A DNA stretch of 64,000 nt from assembly GCA_033002965.1 (NCBI GenBank), contig JAURVB010006392.1, forward strand, positions 1 through 64,000, read 5' to 3'. The position numbers were made by a program, and so were the translations under genes. The notes beneath the pieces were generated by a model that saw only the letters and a list, made by a program, of their open reading frames with translations, made no database searches and was not told the origin of the DNA. This stretch comes from Piper betle. Its lineage: Eukaryota; Streptophyta; Magnoliopsida; Piperales; Piperaceae. Shown here one piece after another: positions 34,594 to 47,151 of the stretch (within the stretch, counting starts at the first letter, position 1; every line of letters starts with the position of its first letter).

Positions 34594-35931
34594 CACTAAT
34601 GGAAAATGGGTTTTCTATCACCCAAATTTTGTAACTAAAAATGTTAGTGGCAAATTTGCCACCGTTTTGTCAACAAAGTAAGGTGGCAAAATTTTGTAAC
34701 CAAAAAGCCACTAAAAATTTTGGTCATCGTTTTTAATAATTTGTCACCGAACATTTTGGTGTGAAATTATTTTAACACCAATTTAATACTATTTTTCAAT
34801 GTAGAAAATATTTGCCCAAATTTAACGATTGAAATTTAGTGTCATTGTTTTAGTAATTTGTCACCTATTTTGTCACTGAAAATTTCAATCAAAAATTATG
34901 TTAACACCAATTTAACACCATTTTGTGGTAAAAAATAGAACCAAAATTTAGCCACTAAAATTATGGAGTCATCATTTTAGTAGTAATTTATTACTGATTT
35001 GTCACTGAACATAAAAAATAGACGCCACCAAAATTTAGCAATTGAAATTTTAGTATCATTATTATAGTAATTTGTCACTGATTTTTCCCTATATATTTCA
35101 ATCAAAAATTATGTTAACACACATTTAACACCTATTTCATGGTAAAAAATAGAATTAAAATTTAGCCACTAAAATTGTGGAGTCATTGTTTTAGTAGTAA
35201 TTCGTTACTGGTTTATCACCAAATATTTCTATGTAACAAATCAATTTAATACCAATTTGACCTGTTTTCGTTGTCAAATTTTAAAATGAAAAAATGGAAC
35301 ATATTGACAATATTAATGGCCAACATGTAGCCAGCATGAACACGGGGGGGCATTACCGAACGCGTGAACACGTGACCGGCACTCGAGCCCCGTACGCCCC
35401 TCCGTCGCGCCACCACCACCTCAGCCCTTGTGTAACCTCCGTCACGTCACCACAGCCTCGGCCCTTGCATGACCACCATCGTGCCACTACGCCATGCCCA
35501 ACTGCTTTGGCCCTTGCATGTCGTGTGCCCCGCCACCACAAGCCCGTCCCGCGCCCCGCCGCCACTCAACCACCACTGCTGACTCTGCTCCACCGCCGCG
35601 CCACTACACAACCAACGTTGTGCCACCACCGCCAATCCCACTCTACCGCAACACCACCATGTGACCACCGTCGGGCCACCACCGCTGCTGGCACCATCCG
35701 TCGCGCCACTCCCAACGGCACTGCTCGTTTGGCCACTGAGTTGTCAATTTGCCTCAATATTTTGTCGACGAAATAGTTTGGTGACAATTAGTAACTGAGT
35801 TGTCACTAAGTTTAATTTGATGTGAAACCTTTCTCCCCGGAATCTTTGGTGATAAATTTGGTGACAAACAACCTTTTGTCACTTAATTTTAGTCTTTTAT
35901 CTTGGAGACAAAAGACATTTTATTACTATTG
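34594..35931 (+). mobile_element. Non-autonomous CACTA-like element
   Basis: Left end CACTAATGGAAAATGGGTTT, right end ...ACATTTTATTACTATTG, the reverse complement of which (CAATAGTAATAAAATG) matches the left end loosely. Flanked by ACA at 34591-34593 and 35932-35934, the 3-bp duplication expected for CACTA elements. The body is built of short motifs in both orientations (GCCACTAAAATT, TTTGTCAC, GTTAACACCAATTT), including a unit repeated at a distance of about 213 bp (from 34883 and from about 35096). A GC-rich insert at 35340-35740 differs sharply from the rest. No transposase is encoded. Confidence 0.6.
35340..35740. other. GC-rich insert within the CACTA-like element
   Basis: About 400 bp rich in CCACCACC and CGTCGCGCCAC phrases inside an otherwise AT-rich element. 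It gives long open frames on both strands (160, 73, 73 and 70 codons) because A/T-rich stops are rare; codon content is His/Thr/Pro/Ala low complexity on the plus strand. It could be captured host sequence or a local expansion. No family recognised. Confidence 0.5.
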
Positions 35932-35934
35932 ACA

Positions 35935-36272
35935 ACTAATAACCCCCTTTGCAGCTTTTAAATTTGCTGGAAAACTGTCCCTTCACTTTGGGAGAGAAAA
36001 ATAAAAATAAAAAATCTGCCCCCTTAATTAACATATCCTTTTGGTTAAGAATGTTATCTAACTTACCAATTGATTGAGTTGGTTTGAATAAGGCATGCGC
36101 ATTTGTAAAATTAATTGGGGCAAAAATTTTAAAAAATGCAATAATTAACCCCCTTGACTCTTTAATCCTAATCGGTTTTTTTAGTGTTAATATTGAGTGT
36201 TTAAAATAGGTTAACGTCTAATGCACGGATTAATTAGTTAGATTACAAGTGCATGGACGATATGCTTAAAAA
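35935..36272. other. Unassigned AT-rich spacer
   Basis: No frame or repeat seen. Confidence 0.4.
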
Positions 36273-36440
36273 ACCTTAGAAATATATTATATTGTAACGG
36301 GCAAGATTTAGCTTCTCTTATTTCATTTTCCTCATAAGAAAATTAAATGAGATGGTACCTTAGAAATATATTATATTGTAACGGGCAAGATTTAGCTTCT
36401 CTTATTTCATTTTCCTCATAAGAAAATTAAATGAGATGGT
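36273..36440. repeat. Perfect 84-bp tandem duplication
   Basis: Two abutting units, 36273-36356 and 36357-36440, appear identical. A 20-base piece of the unit (AAGAAAATTAAATGAGATGG) also occurs at 61833-61852. Confidence 0.9.
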
Positions 36441-36464
36441 CTTTCATGGTAGTGAACTAAGTAG

Positions 36465-37519
36465 TGTTGGGTCTTATGGGCCCTTAAAAGAGACTTAAAA
36501 CAAGTGTCACAGACCTCTCTTAATTTAAATGCTAGCTCAAGGAATAAGGTTTTTCTATTAGTTTATATACAAGTCACCAACACCCTCTATGACCGATATG
36601 GGATAAACCTACAACTCCCATTCACACATCAATCGATCCGAAATCATCATCGTCTGACAATGTCCCCTTTATCAGACGGAACCCACATATCATCACTTGA
36701 AGTTTTAAATCATCAGGCAGAACCAATGAATGAAACAACCTGGCTATTAAGACCAATGGGCCCCTAAGAAAGACTTGTAATGGGTGTCACGGGTTTCTCT
36801 TAATCCAAAAGCTCACTCTCAAGGAAGTAATGGGTGTCACGGGTCTCTCTTAATCCAAAAGCTCACTCAAGGAATAAAGTTTTTCCATTACCTTATATAT
36901 AAATCACCAACAACATCCATGACCAACGTGGGGGTAAACCCAACAACTCCTTTCACACATCGGCCGATCCCGAAATCAACATCATTAGAAAATCTCCCCT
37001 TCATCGAATGGCACTCACGAGCCTCTCTTAATCCAAAAGCCAGCTCACAGGCCTCTCTTAATTTAAAAGCTAGCTCAAGGAATAAGGTTTTTTCATTAGC
37101 ATATATACAAATCCCCAACATCATCCATGACCGATGTGGGATAAACCCAACAACTCCGCTTCACACATCACGCTATCCCAAAATCAACATCGTTTGAAAA
37201 GTCACATATTATGACCTACATACGCATATTATCACATGGCAAACTCCTCTTAACTCATCAGGTGACCACAATCGGCATAGGCAAACTTGGCTCTAATACC
37301 GATGTTGGGCCCTATGGGCCCCTAATTGAGTGACCACAATCGGCGTAAGCAAACCTGACACTGATACCAATGTTGGGCTCTATGGGCCCCCAAAAAGACT
37401 TGAAACAGGTATCGCAGGCCTCTCTTAATCCAAAAGCTAGCTCAGAGCATAAGGGTTTTTTATTAACCTATATACAAATCACCAATAACTTCTACGATCG
37501 ATGTGGAATAAACCCAACA
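36465..37519 (-). mobile_element. Multi-LTR TRIM-like complex, family T2
   Basis: Plus-strand TGTTGGG at 36465 to CCCAACA at 37519, flanked by perfect 5-bp duplications AGTAG (36460-36464 and 37520-37524). Contains four LTR-like blocks of about 149 bp: 36465-36613, about 36751-36945 (enlarged by an internal duplication of about 50 bp), about 37007-37152 and 37371-37519, plus an LTR tip at 37303-37330. On the minus strand TTGGTATCAGTGTCAGG directly follows the block at 37519-37371, a PBS-like site diverging after TGGTATCAG; a second one follows near 37300. Frames of 87 and 137 codons here are repeat artefacts. The single duplication round the whole indicates one insertion event or later internal recombination. 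Confidence 0.82.
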
Positions 37520-37524
37520 AGTAG

Positions 37525-40500
37525 GCAATATATAATTAAGTAGCCTATATAAAAAACATGGTAGTGAACTATTTCGTGGTAGTTAACTAAGTAAGCAATA
37601 TGTAATTAATTTAGTTCTACGTAGCCATCTCTACAATGCCAAACCTACATAGAAAATTGTATTTAAGTAATTAATAGAATATCATTTAGAAATAACTAAT
37701 AAAACATATCAAACTAGTAAATGAGTGCATATACCCATGATGAATCATAATTAGAACATATTCTCAGAAACTCTTGACCAAGGCAATAATGAAATGCACA
37801 CTAAGTATTTTTCTACATATCATAAATATGATCGATACACTACATACGGCACACAAAGCATATCATAAGTTGGCATGTTAAGATCGACAATATATTATAA
37901 CATAAAGTCGGGATGCTAAGCACAACAAACATATCATAAGATAAAGTCGGCACATTAAGCATGACAAATGAAATATAAACATGACATACTAGAAAATAAA
38001 ATTTTGACATGCAATGGAATATTTAAAACATTTAACAAAGAATTAGTACCAAAATCATAAATCTTGTCCTATGGAGATACTAACATATTTAAGTAACTCA
38101 GTATAAATAATCACAAGTGTTGATGAACAAGTTCAATTAAATAAGTTGTAACAATTTGTGTATGAGCCGAAATTAATTAAAGCACAAAAGAGTAAGGACA
38201 ATGATTCAGACACAAAGATTTTTAAAATAAATAGGTCTTCTATTATTTACTATGTCCAAAGTGAATGAGTATTACAACCTAAGAGTATACCCACTTGTCC
38301 TTCATCAAGTAGATCCAAGTACGTCACAAACCACTTGTCCCTCACCGCACTCAACCCAAGTTGGATTCACAAGGCACAATTGTCCTTCACCTCTTGGCCT
38401 CTTGCTCAACTTCACAAACCAACCGAATACTTACAATTATAACTACTCACACTATTCCACACCCAGCATGTACAAATGCCGTTAGTGTAAGCATACACTA
38501 CAAAATCACACACTATCTTATGTGCAATGATTCCTCATAAGATCAATAAGATCTTTACAACCCATACAAGAGATATAACATACACCAAGTGTAGCACCAT
38601 GCTTTGAGAAATCCCTAAAGTTCATGAAGTGAAGTTTTCCGAAGCTTATGCCCAATATAACTCTTCAGCCTTATTCTTAACTCCAATCCCTCTTTAGAAT
38701 ACTTTAACGTTTTGAATATTCGGATATAAGAAGCTCTTCCATGTTGATAACAAGTTCATTATATAGTAATACAAGTTTATAACTTTGTTCACCATTCAGC
38801 CACTTGAGCATTAATATGGAGTAGGCTCTTCCAAACTCCAACATAAATTTCCTTCTTAATTTTGAATTCATACATTCAAAACATTAAGCTCTACGTTGAC
38901 TCTCCGAACTTCAAAAATTCATTAAAACTTTAACCTTTGGTCAAGTATAGAACATCTTAACCGAAATCATATCCAAGTCCATATCCACAACCGGTTCAAA
39001 TGTAATCAGCAATATCAAAATATTTCAAATTAAACCAATTACCATAGTTTTAAGTATCGTATCAGGCAGCATATTAGATTTTCAAGTGGTACTCAATATG
39101 CATGGCTTGACTAGCTTCGGCTTGGTTGAACCGGATTTGAGATGTTATATCTGATTTAATATTTAATTATATTATTGTTGACGTAAAAAATTTTTTGCAA
39201 GAGCTTTCCCTAATATCTCAAGTAATATTTTTATACTTATATAAGCAATGGCATAAAAATTTAGAATACATATAAATAATTCGAATCTAAATAACACTAA
39301 CATTATCCAACGACATACAATCTAACAATGTCATAAAAATATCCACCTATAGATATATCATCTTCACCAATTTCACTCCACCAACAAACTGGTGAGCTGC
39401 TTACAATAATCAAAAAGGACATCGTCACTTCTTTTAACTTTCCCGTAGGCTCCATTTATTAGTTGTCTTTATTTTATGTATACTTCGGGCGTAATTTATA
39501 CTCCATAGACAAATAGCAATCACAAGTCATAAGAATGAAGGATAAGAGGCTCGACTAGCTAATTTTGAAAAAGCATTAAAAAAACTAGTTTGTATTTGAC
39601 ATATGGCTGACTAATTTCCCACTCAAATTAAGATCTAGATCAAAAAACATTAAGAACAAGTTATGAACAGAAAATGATGAGCCAAAATTTGAAGAAACAT
39701 AGCACATAAATATAAAACAACAAAATAGACATTGATGCACACAACTCAAATATCGAAGCAATCTACATTCTCCTTCCGGAACAATTATCAACACCCGTAA
39801 CAAAGCCAACTAAAATCCACAACAAATGTACCAAGATGGCAAGGCAACTTATAACAGAGTTGGGCTCTTTAATAGATACAATCACTACTACACAGGCCCT
39901 TTCAAGATTATTTATGCAGCAACCTATAGCAGATAGATAAAAGACATACAATTTAAGTAAGCATCATCCAGTGGCACCATACCTGGTATACTTGGATACT
40001 ATTTTCTGCTTCAACACTCTTCGACACCAGATCCCTCAAGTTTCAAGCTCATTAGCCGATTTATTTTAGTAGATTACTCCCAAAGAAGTTCTTTAAAGAC
40101 ATCCTTGCAGAATCCACCGAAAATAGCTGCAAATACCTGGCTCTTTCAAATCACACTTCTTTTATGTCCATAATACAAAATATTCTCTTAAAAAAATCAA
40201 AGATTCGAAAAACTCACGGGCGGCAAGTAGATGTTGCCGGCAGCAGGAAGCCAAAGCCTCTATCGACAAGATGACCGCGGCAGGTGATGAGGTCAGAGAT
40301 ACCAACCGGGCCGGCAGGGACTTTGGTCTCGAGGGCGGAGAAAGTGCCAGCCGCAAGATGACACCAGCGACCAGTGAAGGTAGTGGTGGTGTTATGAACT
40401 AGATAAAGTGACATTGCCGGTGGGGTGACTTGGGCCTTGTAGGTTGGCGGCAAGATGATGATGCCAATATCAAAACAACGCCACCGTCAAGATGTAGCAC

Positions 40501-40670
40501 CTCCAAGACGATGGTGCCTGCTAGAGGTGGGCACAGACGGCAATCAAAGGCAATGTGGTGTTCGGTTTGAAGAATAAGGCATCATGTTGGAAGAAGGATG
40601 TGTTACGTTTTGTACATAACATTGTACCGGCCGGTTAATACAAACCTCTGGTACACCGGTTTCCAAGAAA
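37525..40670. other. Unassigned AT-rich sequence
   Basis: Only frames under 80 codons. 40200-40560 is GC-richer with GGCGGCAAG-type phrases and frames on the minus strand; it resembles the GC-rich tracts inside L LTRs in composition but not clearly in sequence. No LTR ends found. Confidence 0.4.
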
Positions 40671-40675
40671 ATCAT

Positions 40676-43443
40676 TATAACACCTCAAATTTGGTTCATG
40701 CTAGGGAACTGAACCGGAATACGACCGGTCCCGGTTAGGTTGGCTAATGTGAACCCAATTCGTGTAGATCTATTTTCGGCGTCTCAAGATTAAAGATGTC
40801 AATTACTTTGCATAGATAAATACACAAAAACCCTAACATGCTACTACATGTCTGATGTGACAAACGCTTCACACGCCAAAATAACTATGATAAAATCGAT
40901 AAAATTTGTAAAATAAAATAAACAGAGTCTCCCCTAAAAGTGTAATTAAAGGCCACCCTGTCAATTAACATATATAAATATATCACGCATCACACAAAAT
41001 TCTAATCTGCTGCATAAGTTATTCTAAATCTTAGGTCTCGGCGCATCTATGCATTCTATTCATTTTTCACATCCAATTTTGGGCCTTACTTGTTGTACAT
41101 ATTCAATATGTAAACATATTTACTAAAGCATATGTATTCAAATGTCACAATTAGAAATTCTACTACTAAAACAAATAACATATCATATTATATTATCATA
41201 CATTGCACTACATCACATCATTGTTAATATAATGAAAACACAAACAAAATATTTATATTCTATCGTCTAACATGTATGTGTGCAAGAGACACCACTACTC
41301 CTCCGACTAGGCTGGCACATCCTACTCATGATTATCACCTACATATATTATAGAAATACGTCGGTAACAAGTGTTATTGGTCTAAAATGTAATTAATATC
41401 AAACTAGCTATGAGAGCTAACTTTCATATGAAGAAAAACATTCGTATACTTCACGAGAACTCTCTAAAGGGCACCTACTAAGGAGCCACTAGGTTGCAGA
41501 CCCGGTAGCATCTCAAATTGACTGCTCTGCTGATGTTGATGCCTCTCTCAGCATTTTCTCATTTCATTTTCTAATCCCTCGGGACTAGCATTATATCCTA
41601 AGCCCTCTCCTTTCCTCTATAATTCTTTTGTCCTTGAGCACGAAAGCCGAGTACTCTCAGGCAGTCACCTTTAGTACTTTTGAACCACAAGTCCAGACAT
41701 GCATTGCACTAAACAGTACCCGTAAACCTCTACATTCTCTACGTGTGAGGAACTCAAACATAGAGTTGTCAACATCCTTCGGGAATGGAATAGCCCGCTC
41801 ACTAATCCAAAGCCCTCTTTGAGTGGCATGTGCACCCACTCATAGTACATACGAGTCGGTCTCCCCATCTCTCGTCTCACTGAAATTCGATAAAATTATA
41901 TATATGCCTAGGAAGGGATTTATACAATAGACCCAAAGGCAACTTGTGGTGGATCTTATTTTCGAAAACATACTTGAGGAATCTCATCCTCGAAGGTTAC
42001 TAATCTGGAAAACTGGTTGATTAAATGGCTACGGTTAAGTGGGATCCGATAAAATGCCACTTATCTCGTCCTCCAAGTAATAAAATAATACACAATAGAA
42101 TAAAGCGTAAAATAGGAAACGAGTCCTAAGTGGACCTGGCAGAAGCTCTAATCATGTTCACAAGCCTAAGCGGCGAGCTCCTCCTCCTTACCTATACATC
42201 ACATTTAGAAGCTAATGCCTGCTATTGGAATGATGCATCAAACATCCTATACCATACACACACCGATCATATATCAATCCGCATCATACATCAATTACAC
42301 ATAAGTTTTCTTATGCTATGTTGCCTTAGATTACGATAATTACTTAGTTTATCTAATTAATTCCTTAGCACTTGTTTTAATACACTGCAACCAAGCAAAT
42401 TTCATATTTTTATTTATAATTAAATAGCAAACTCTTCTATTCATTAATCCTATCATGTTATGCTAATAATTATCACGCTTAATAAATTAAGTTGGAGTTA
42501 ATTATACCTCACGTCGTCGGTAATCGGCAACAACTAGGGTTTCGTCGCGAGGCTCAAGGTTTGAATTAGGCACCCGTCGGCGTCCGAAGTTTGATCGGGT
42601 TCGACTAAATGAATTCAGTGAAAGTTCTGACCGGGATGGGTGGCACTAGGCTCTACTCAGGTTGAGAAAGGTTGTGGGAGGGTCGGCAACGTTGAGGCGG
42701 CGACGATCACTGGCGGTGACAATCACCGGCGGTGAAATCGGGGACAGGTAAAGGGGTGGCATTGAGGGTTTAAAAAGGTGTCAAGGGGAAGAAGATGAGT
42801 GGTTGGGGGGAGAAAACAAGTAGTGGGGGAAGATGACGAGTGGTCAGGGAGTGAAAATGAGCGGTCAGGGGAGGGAAAACGAGTGGTCGGGGGAAGAAAA
42901 CGAGTGGTCAGGGGAGGAAAATGAGTGGTCGGGGGAAGAAGACAAGTGATCAGGGGAGAAGACGAGTGGTCTGGGAGAAGATCGGCAGTCGTCTCGTAAA
43001 TAGAATTTGACTCGACTCTGACTCAAGTCAAAAATAATAACTAACTCGTAATAATTCCTAAAAATATAGAAAAATAGGAAAAAAATCTCATAAAACATAA
43101 TACATACCATAACATCACAATGACATCCTCTATAACTAATAACCCACCCAAACTACCCGTAACGCTTCCTAATGCGTTATTCAGCCTAAAAAAATAATTG
43201 TACGATCTAATACTAAAATAAATAAAGAAAATCTGGGCGTACTCTCATATATTCTAATAACTCATTCTACTATTGTCTTACTGATGTTATCAACATATAC
43301 TTAGGCACACATGACTCTCATGGTTCATAACAGATGACTGGCCTCAGCTCGGTACGCGTGTTCTAAAATTGACTCAACTAAAAATAACTGTCAAACTGAC
43401 TAGTTCTGACTATAAAACCCTATCTCGAGTCACAGATATTACA
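40676..43443 (-). repeat. Solo LTR, family L (inverted)
   Basis: Starts TATAACACC (expected TGTAACACC) and ends TATCTCGAGTCACAGATATTACA, the reverse complement of the L start. Flanks ATCAT (40671-40675) and ATCAG (43444-43448) match at 4 of 5 bases. Shared blocks: CCGTAAACCTCTACA near 41720, the ATCTCATCCTCGAAGGTTA block near 41975, GTGGGATCCGATAAAATGCC near 42038, GGAAACGAGTCCTAAGTGGACCTG near 42115, and TATACCTCACGTCGTCGG near 42504. Contains a G-rich tract at 42780-42980 with GAGTGGTC repeats of about 20-30 bp. Confidence 0.8.
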
Positions 43444-43849
43444 ATCAGGGGAAACAAGCCAGGTTCATTGGAATCCGATTTGTTTCTCTATACTAGAATG
43501 AACAGTTGAGAGGTATCTAGTATAGTAGGTCCAACCGGTCCTTACAGTCCCGCTTTCAAAACTATGCAAATTACAGTTGGATTTAGAGTAATCTTGTTCT
43601 AATTTAACCAAACCTTATTATGGAGTAATTTATCATACAATTAATATGATTTATGTTTAATCATCAAAATCTAAAATTCACAAGTCTTAGACTTAACAAT
43701 ACTTACATCATTTTCATGTCCTTCGTATATCATGAGACGTTGTATTCAAATGGCAAAGGAACTGGTTGTTACAAATTTAGAATTTATGCTACTCTATTGT
43801 ACCCTCTATCAGTGCACCACTCAAGGTTTGTGGAGCACATGGTGTAGGT

Positions 43850-44400
43850 TGTGTATCATATCCCCAACTCTCATATCATAAAAATTAAATACTCATAAAT
43901 ATATGCTATGCTTGGGTAAAGATTCATAAATAGTATCAAAGAGACTTTGAGTTAGATCACATGTATTTAAAAAATACATTAGGGGATCTCATCCTTGAAG
44001 TTTAATAAACTATCGAAATGTTGACTAAACAACCCAAAGTTAGTGGGATCCAATAAAATGCAACTTACACCATCCCACAATCATAAAAGAAAACTGCGAT
44101 GAGGCCATGCAATGAGATAAATATAGAGGAGTCATAATGGACTTGTGAGTGAAGCTCCACGTCCGAGCTCGGAGAGCTCCATTCTGCACTACTTAACCAA
44201 TGTAAAAACTACTCAAATCCTATTTAATCAAATAACCATCATATCAACATCAGAATCTACCACACTATCATATCCATATGACATCCATAAGTATACTACC
44301 ACAAGCAACTATCATCCATTATAACTTTGTAGATGAAGTCATACACTATCATATATGATCATAAAAATCTTAATTACTACCGAGTATCATCCAGTGACGT
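43850..44400 (-). repeat. Degenerate piece of an L-type LTR
   Basis: Blocks such as GGGGATCTCATCCTTGAAG, GTGGGATCCAATAAAATGCA and GAGCTCGGAGAGCTCC follow the same order as 41970-42185 of the neighbouring L copy, at much lower identity. Ends not defined. Confidence 0.5.
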
Positions 44401-44648
44401 TAAATCTTAGGAAGTACTTAATGATATTAGATTATATGAACTTACTGATTTTGATGACGTAAAATAGAATTCAAGCCCTAAAATCATTTTTCTAGAGCCA
44501 AAATCCGAAATCTAATATAGAAGAACGGTATTGGACAAGCTATGTTGGAGATCCAAACTTTATTCGAAATTCATGACAATTTACAAGGTTATCGATGACA
44601 TTAGGAAAAGACTTATAAGTATAATTCAGGTCAAATTTGAAGGGTTTA

Positions 44649-46077
44649 TGTGGGATAGAGCAAACTAAGATCACAAATCAAATTGTTAGATCCTCATAAA
44701 CTTAGGCCCTTATAAAATCATAATAATGGATACTAAGAGAAAACTGATTCAAGCACAAAATAAGATAAACACAACAAGCACAATAAATAAATAATGATCA
44801 AGACAATCAAATGATATGTGTGTGAGGCAATAAACACACAAGTTTAAACTCATAAAATACTTATTTGGTGAATCAATCAAACTATACAAGTTTCTAAGTG
44901 ACTTTGACCTTGTTTATTTAGCTCTCTAAAATGATCAAGTTAAACACAAGAGAATTAAGTAAATGGTTCGAAAATGTGAACCAAGTAAAATAGCACAAAA
45001 AGAGGGAAGGGAAGGAGTGAAAACTCAAAAAAGCTTTTAAGTGGTTCAGAAATCCTACTTCTTTCTTCTAGCCCATCAAATCCTTTGGTTGGATAGATTT
45101 TCTTTGTTCATTTATGGCAACCAACTTGTACAATCAACTACAAACCCTCATTCACAAGTACAAAGTGCCAAGGAATCTTCGAACCAACATGTTTTCCTTT
45201 CAAGCACCAACTAAGTGTCAAGGAGTTTTGCAACCAATTCCTAACACCCTAAGAGCACCACCAATTAAAGCTAATTTGTCCTTTACCAAGCAAAAACATG
45301 TCTTTCAATTAGCACCTTCTCTTGGGATTTTACACAATCATAGTACTAGATTTCATGTAAGAGGGAATGGCTAATCCTAAACACAAACCTTAAGAATCCA
45401 AGAGGTCCAAGAGAGAGTTCTAAGGGTTCAATAGCATCATTGGGGTATCAAAAACATACACCAAGCCTCTATATATAACTTTGGAAACTATCTTCCCAAA
45501 ATATTAGATGTTATGTTTTGAATCCCCAAAGTTTATTTTTCACAACAGTTAGTTTTGGCCAACTTTTTGAACAATCAGTTATAAAACGACCTGCCGAAGT
45601 CCTTGTCAATCATACTATAACACAAATAGTTGTTCTTTCTAGAATTATCCTTTGGTTATCGATGACTCTATTGAACTTTCACTAATGCATCCCCTTAAGT
45701 TCTTCCAAACTTTTGCCTCTTGTCGATGTAGATTTCTGTTGACGAAGCTATGCAACAGTCTTTCTTGAGCATACATCATCCCTCTTTTCTAAGTTTCCAA
45801 TTAGCTGAAGTCTTCCACGTTAGCCCTAGGATGTCGCTCCCTGAATTTCGGTTGCTAAAGACTCCGCCGAAGTATTTGATAAACTTTTAGTTGCACACAT
45901 CAGGGTTAAACTCCTAGTCTTTTGGCTACCAAAGTTCCTAGCAAAATAATGCCAAACTTTAGAGACTTCTACTTCGTCCTTTGAATCTTGATGATCTTGA
46001 TCCTAGTAAGTGTTCATGCACTCTTATGAATTACTTAGAGAGTTTGTAGTGTTGTCAGAGAAAAATAAGGTTTAACA
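44649..46077 (-). repeat. 3' LTR of the copia element
   Basis: On the minus strand it starts TGTTAAACC after the polypurine tract. The other end is placed at TGTGGGATAG (44649) because homology to the right LTR extends that far; an alternative end is TGTTAGATCC at 44684. Contains gene-like frames (86 codons at 45114-45374) without meaning. Confidence 0.75.
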
Positions 46078-46689
46078 TTTTCCCCATTTTAATGATGACA
46101 ACTTCAATGTGTTGTGTACTCTATTAGTTGTTGGTATCAATCCTTATGAAACACTCCTTGAACTTGTCTTAAAATCTTCAAAGTCCTCAAACTTTATCCC
46201 TTTAGTTGCTACATCTTTATTGTTTCATACCCACATGAGGCTAGCCCATGAATAATGCAAGATGTCATACTATGAAATGCTTATGAAATGATGAGTATGC
46301 AATGAAACTTATGGTCAACTATAAAAGACAAACTATGTGAGTTAGTCATTCTCATTGATTGAAACAAAATTACATGGTTTGAAGGGTCATGCTCTCGGAT
46401 TGACCAATGCACCATCCAGTGTGGTGATGAACACGCTGTGTTATAAGCTAAGTTGTTCCATCATCCACTCGTCCATATCATTCATCTATAACATTCACAT
46501 ATTTGATTGTCCTTGAGATGACAACTCTCATCCTCCCTCTACATATAGGCACACTCCCCCTAGACACCAGCCCTTACACTTCTTCACTCTTCCACTTTAT
46601 CATCATAGAAACACCATTTTGAGTACAAAGGAAAGTGATACATAGATGTCTAGATCTCATCTTTCAAGGGGTTGGCAACAATACCCAAG

Positions 46690-47150
46690 TCATGTCTAAG
46701 CTTTTAATATCTCTCTTCTGCCAATGGTTTGGTAAAGATATCCCCTAGTTTTTGGTTCATAGACACATATTGAATATCTATATCTCCTTCTTGCAAATGC
46801 TCTCTTGATGAAATAATATTTGACTGAATGTGCTTAGTTCTAAAGTGAAGAACAAGATATTTAGTAATACTAATTATACTAGTACTATCACAATAGAGAT
46901 GTGATCCCTTCATTTATAGACCAAACTATCTAAGAGTATATTGTATCCAAAAGATTCAGGAACACCCAAGTCCGACCGAGATATATTCCGCTTTAACTAT
47001 GGAGGAGCAATTGAGCTGTTTTTTGCACATCCAAGACACCATGCATGATCCAAGAAAGAAACAAGCTGCACTAGTACTCTTCCTACTCTTTGATGCAACA
47101 AAGTTCAAGTCGCTATGGGCACAAAGTTCAAAGTGTGACAACTATGGGAT
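46690..47150 (-). pseudogene. Copia RNase H remnant
   Basis: Minus-strand blocks SDLNFVASKSRKSTSAACF, MVSWMCKKQLNCSSIVKAEY and LHFRTKHIQ...IFTKPLAEE are the RNase H and C-terminal signatures of copia pol. The reading is split over two frames with a stop between them (frames 47141-46956 and 46913-46704). Confidence 0.85.
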
Positions 47151-47151
47151 A

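Noticed and set aside
35294..35776. Frame of 160 codons, His/Thr/Pro-rich
   Set aside because: GC-rich insert with overlapping long frames on both strands, as expected when stop codons are rare; no domain.
36784..37197. Frame of 137 codons
   Set aside because: Crosses several T2 LTR blocks; repeated peptide phrases reflect DNA repeats.
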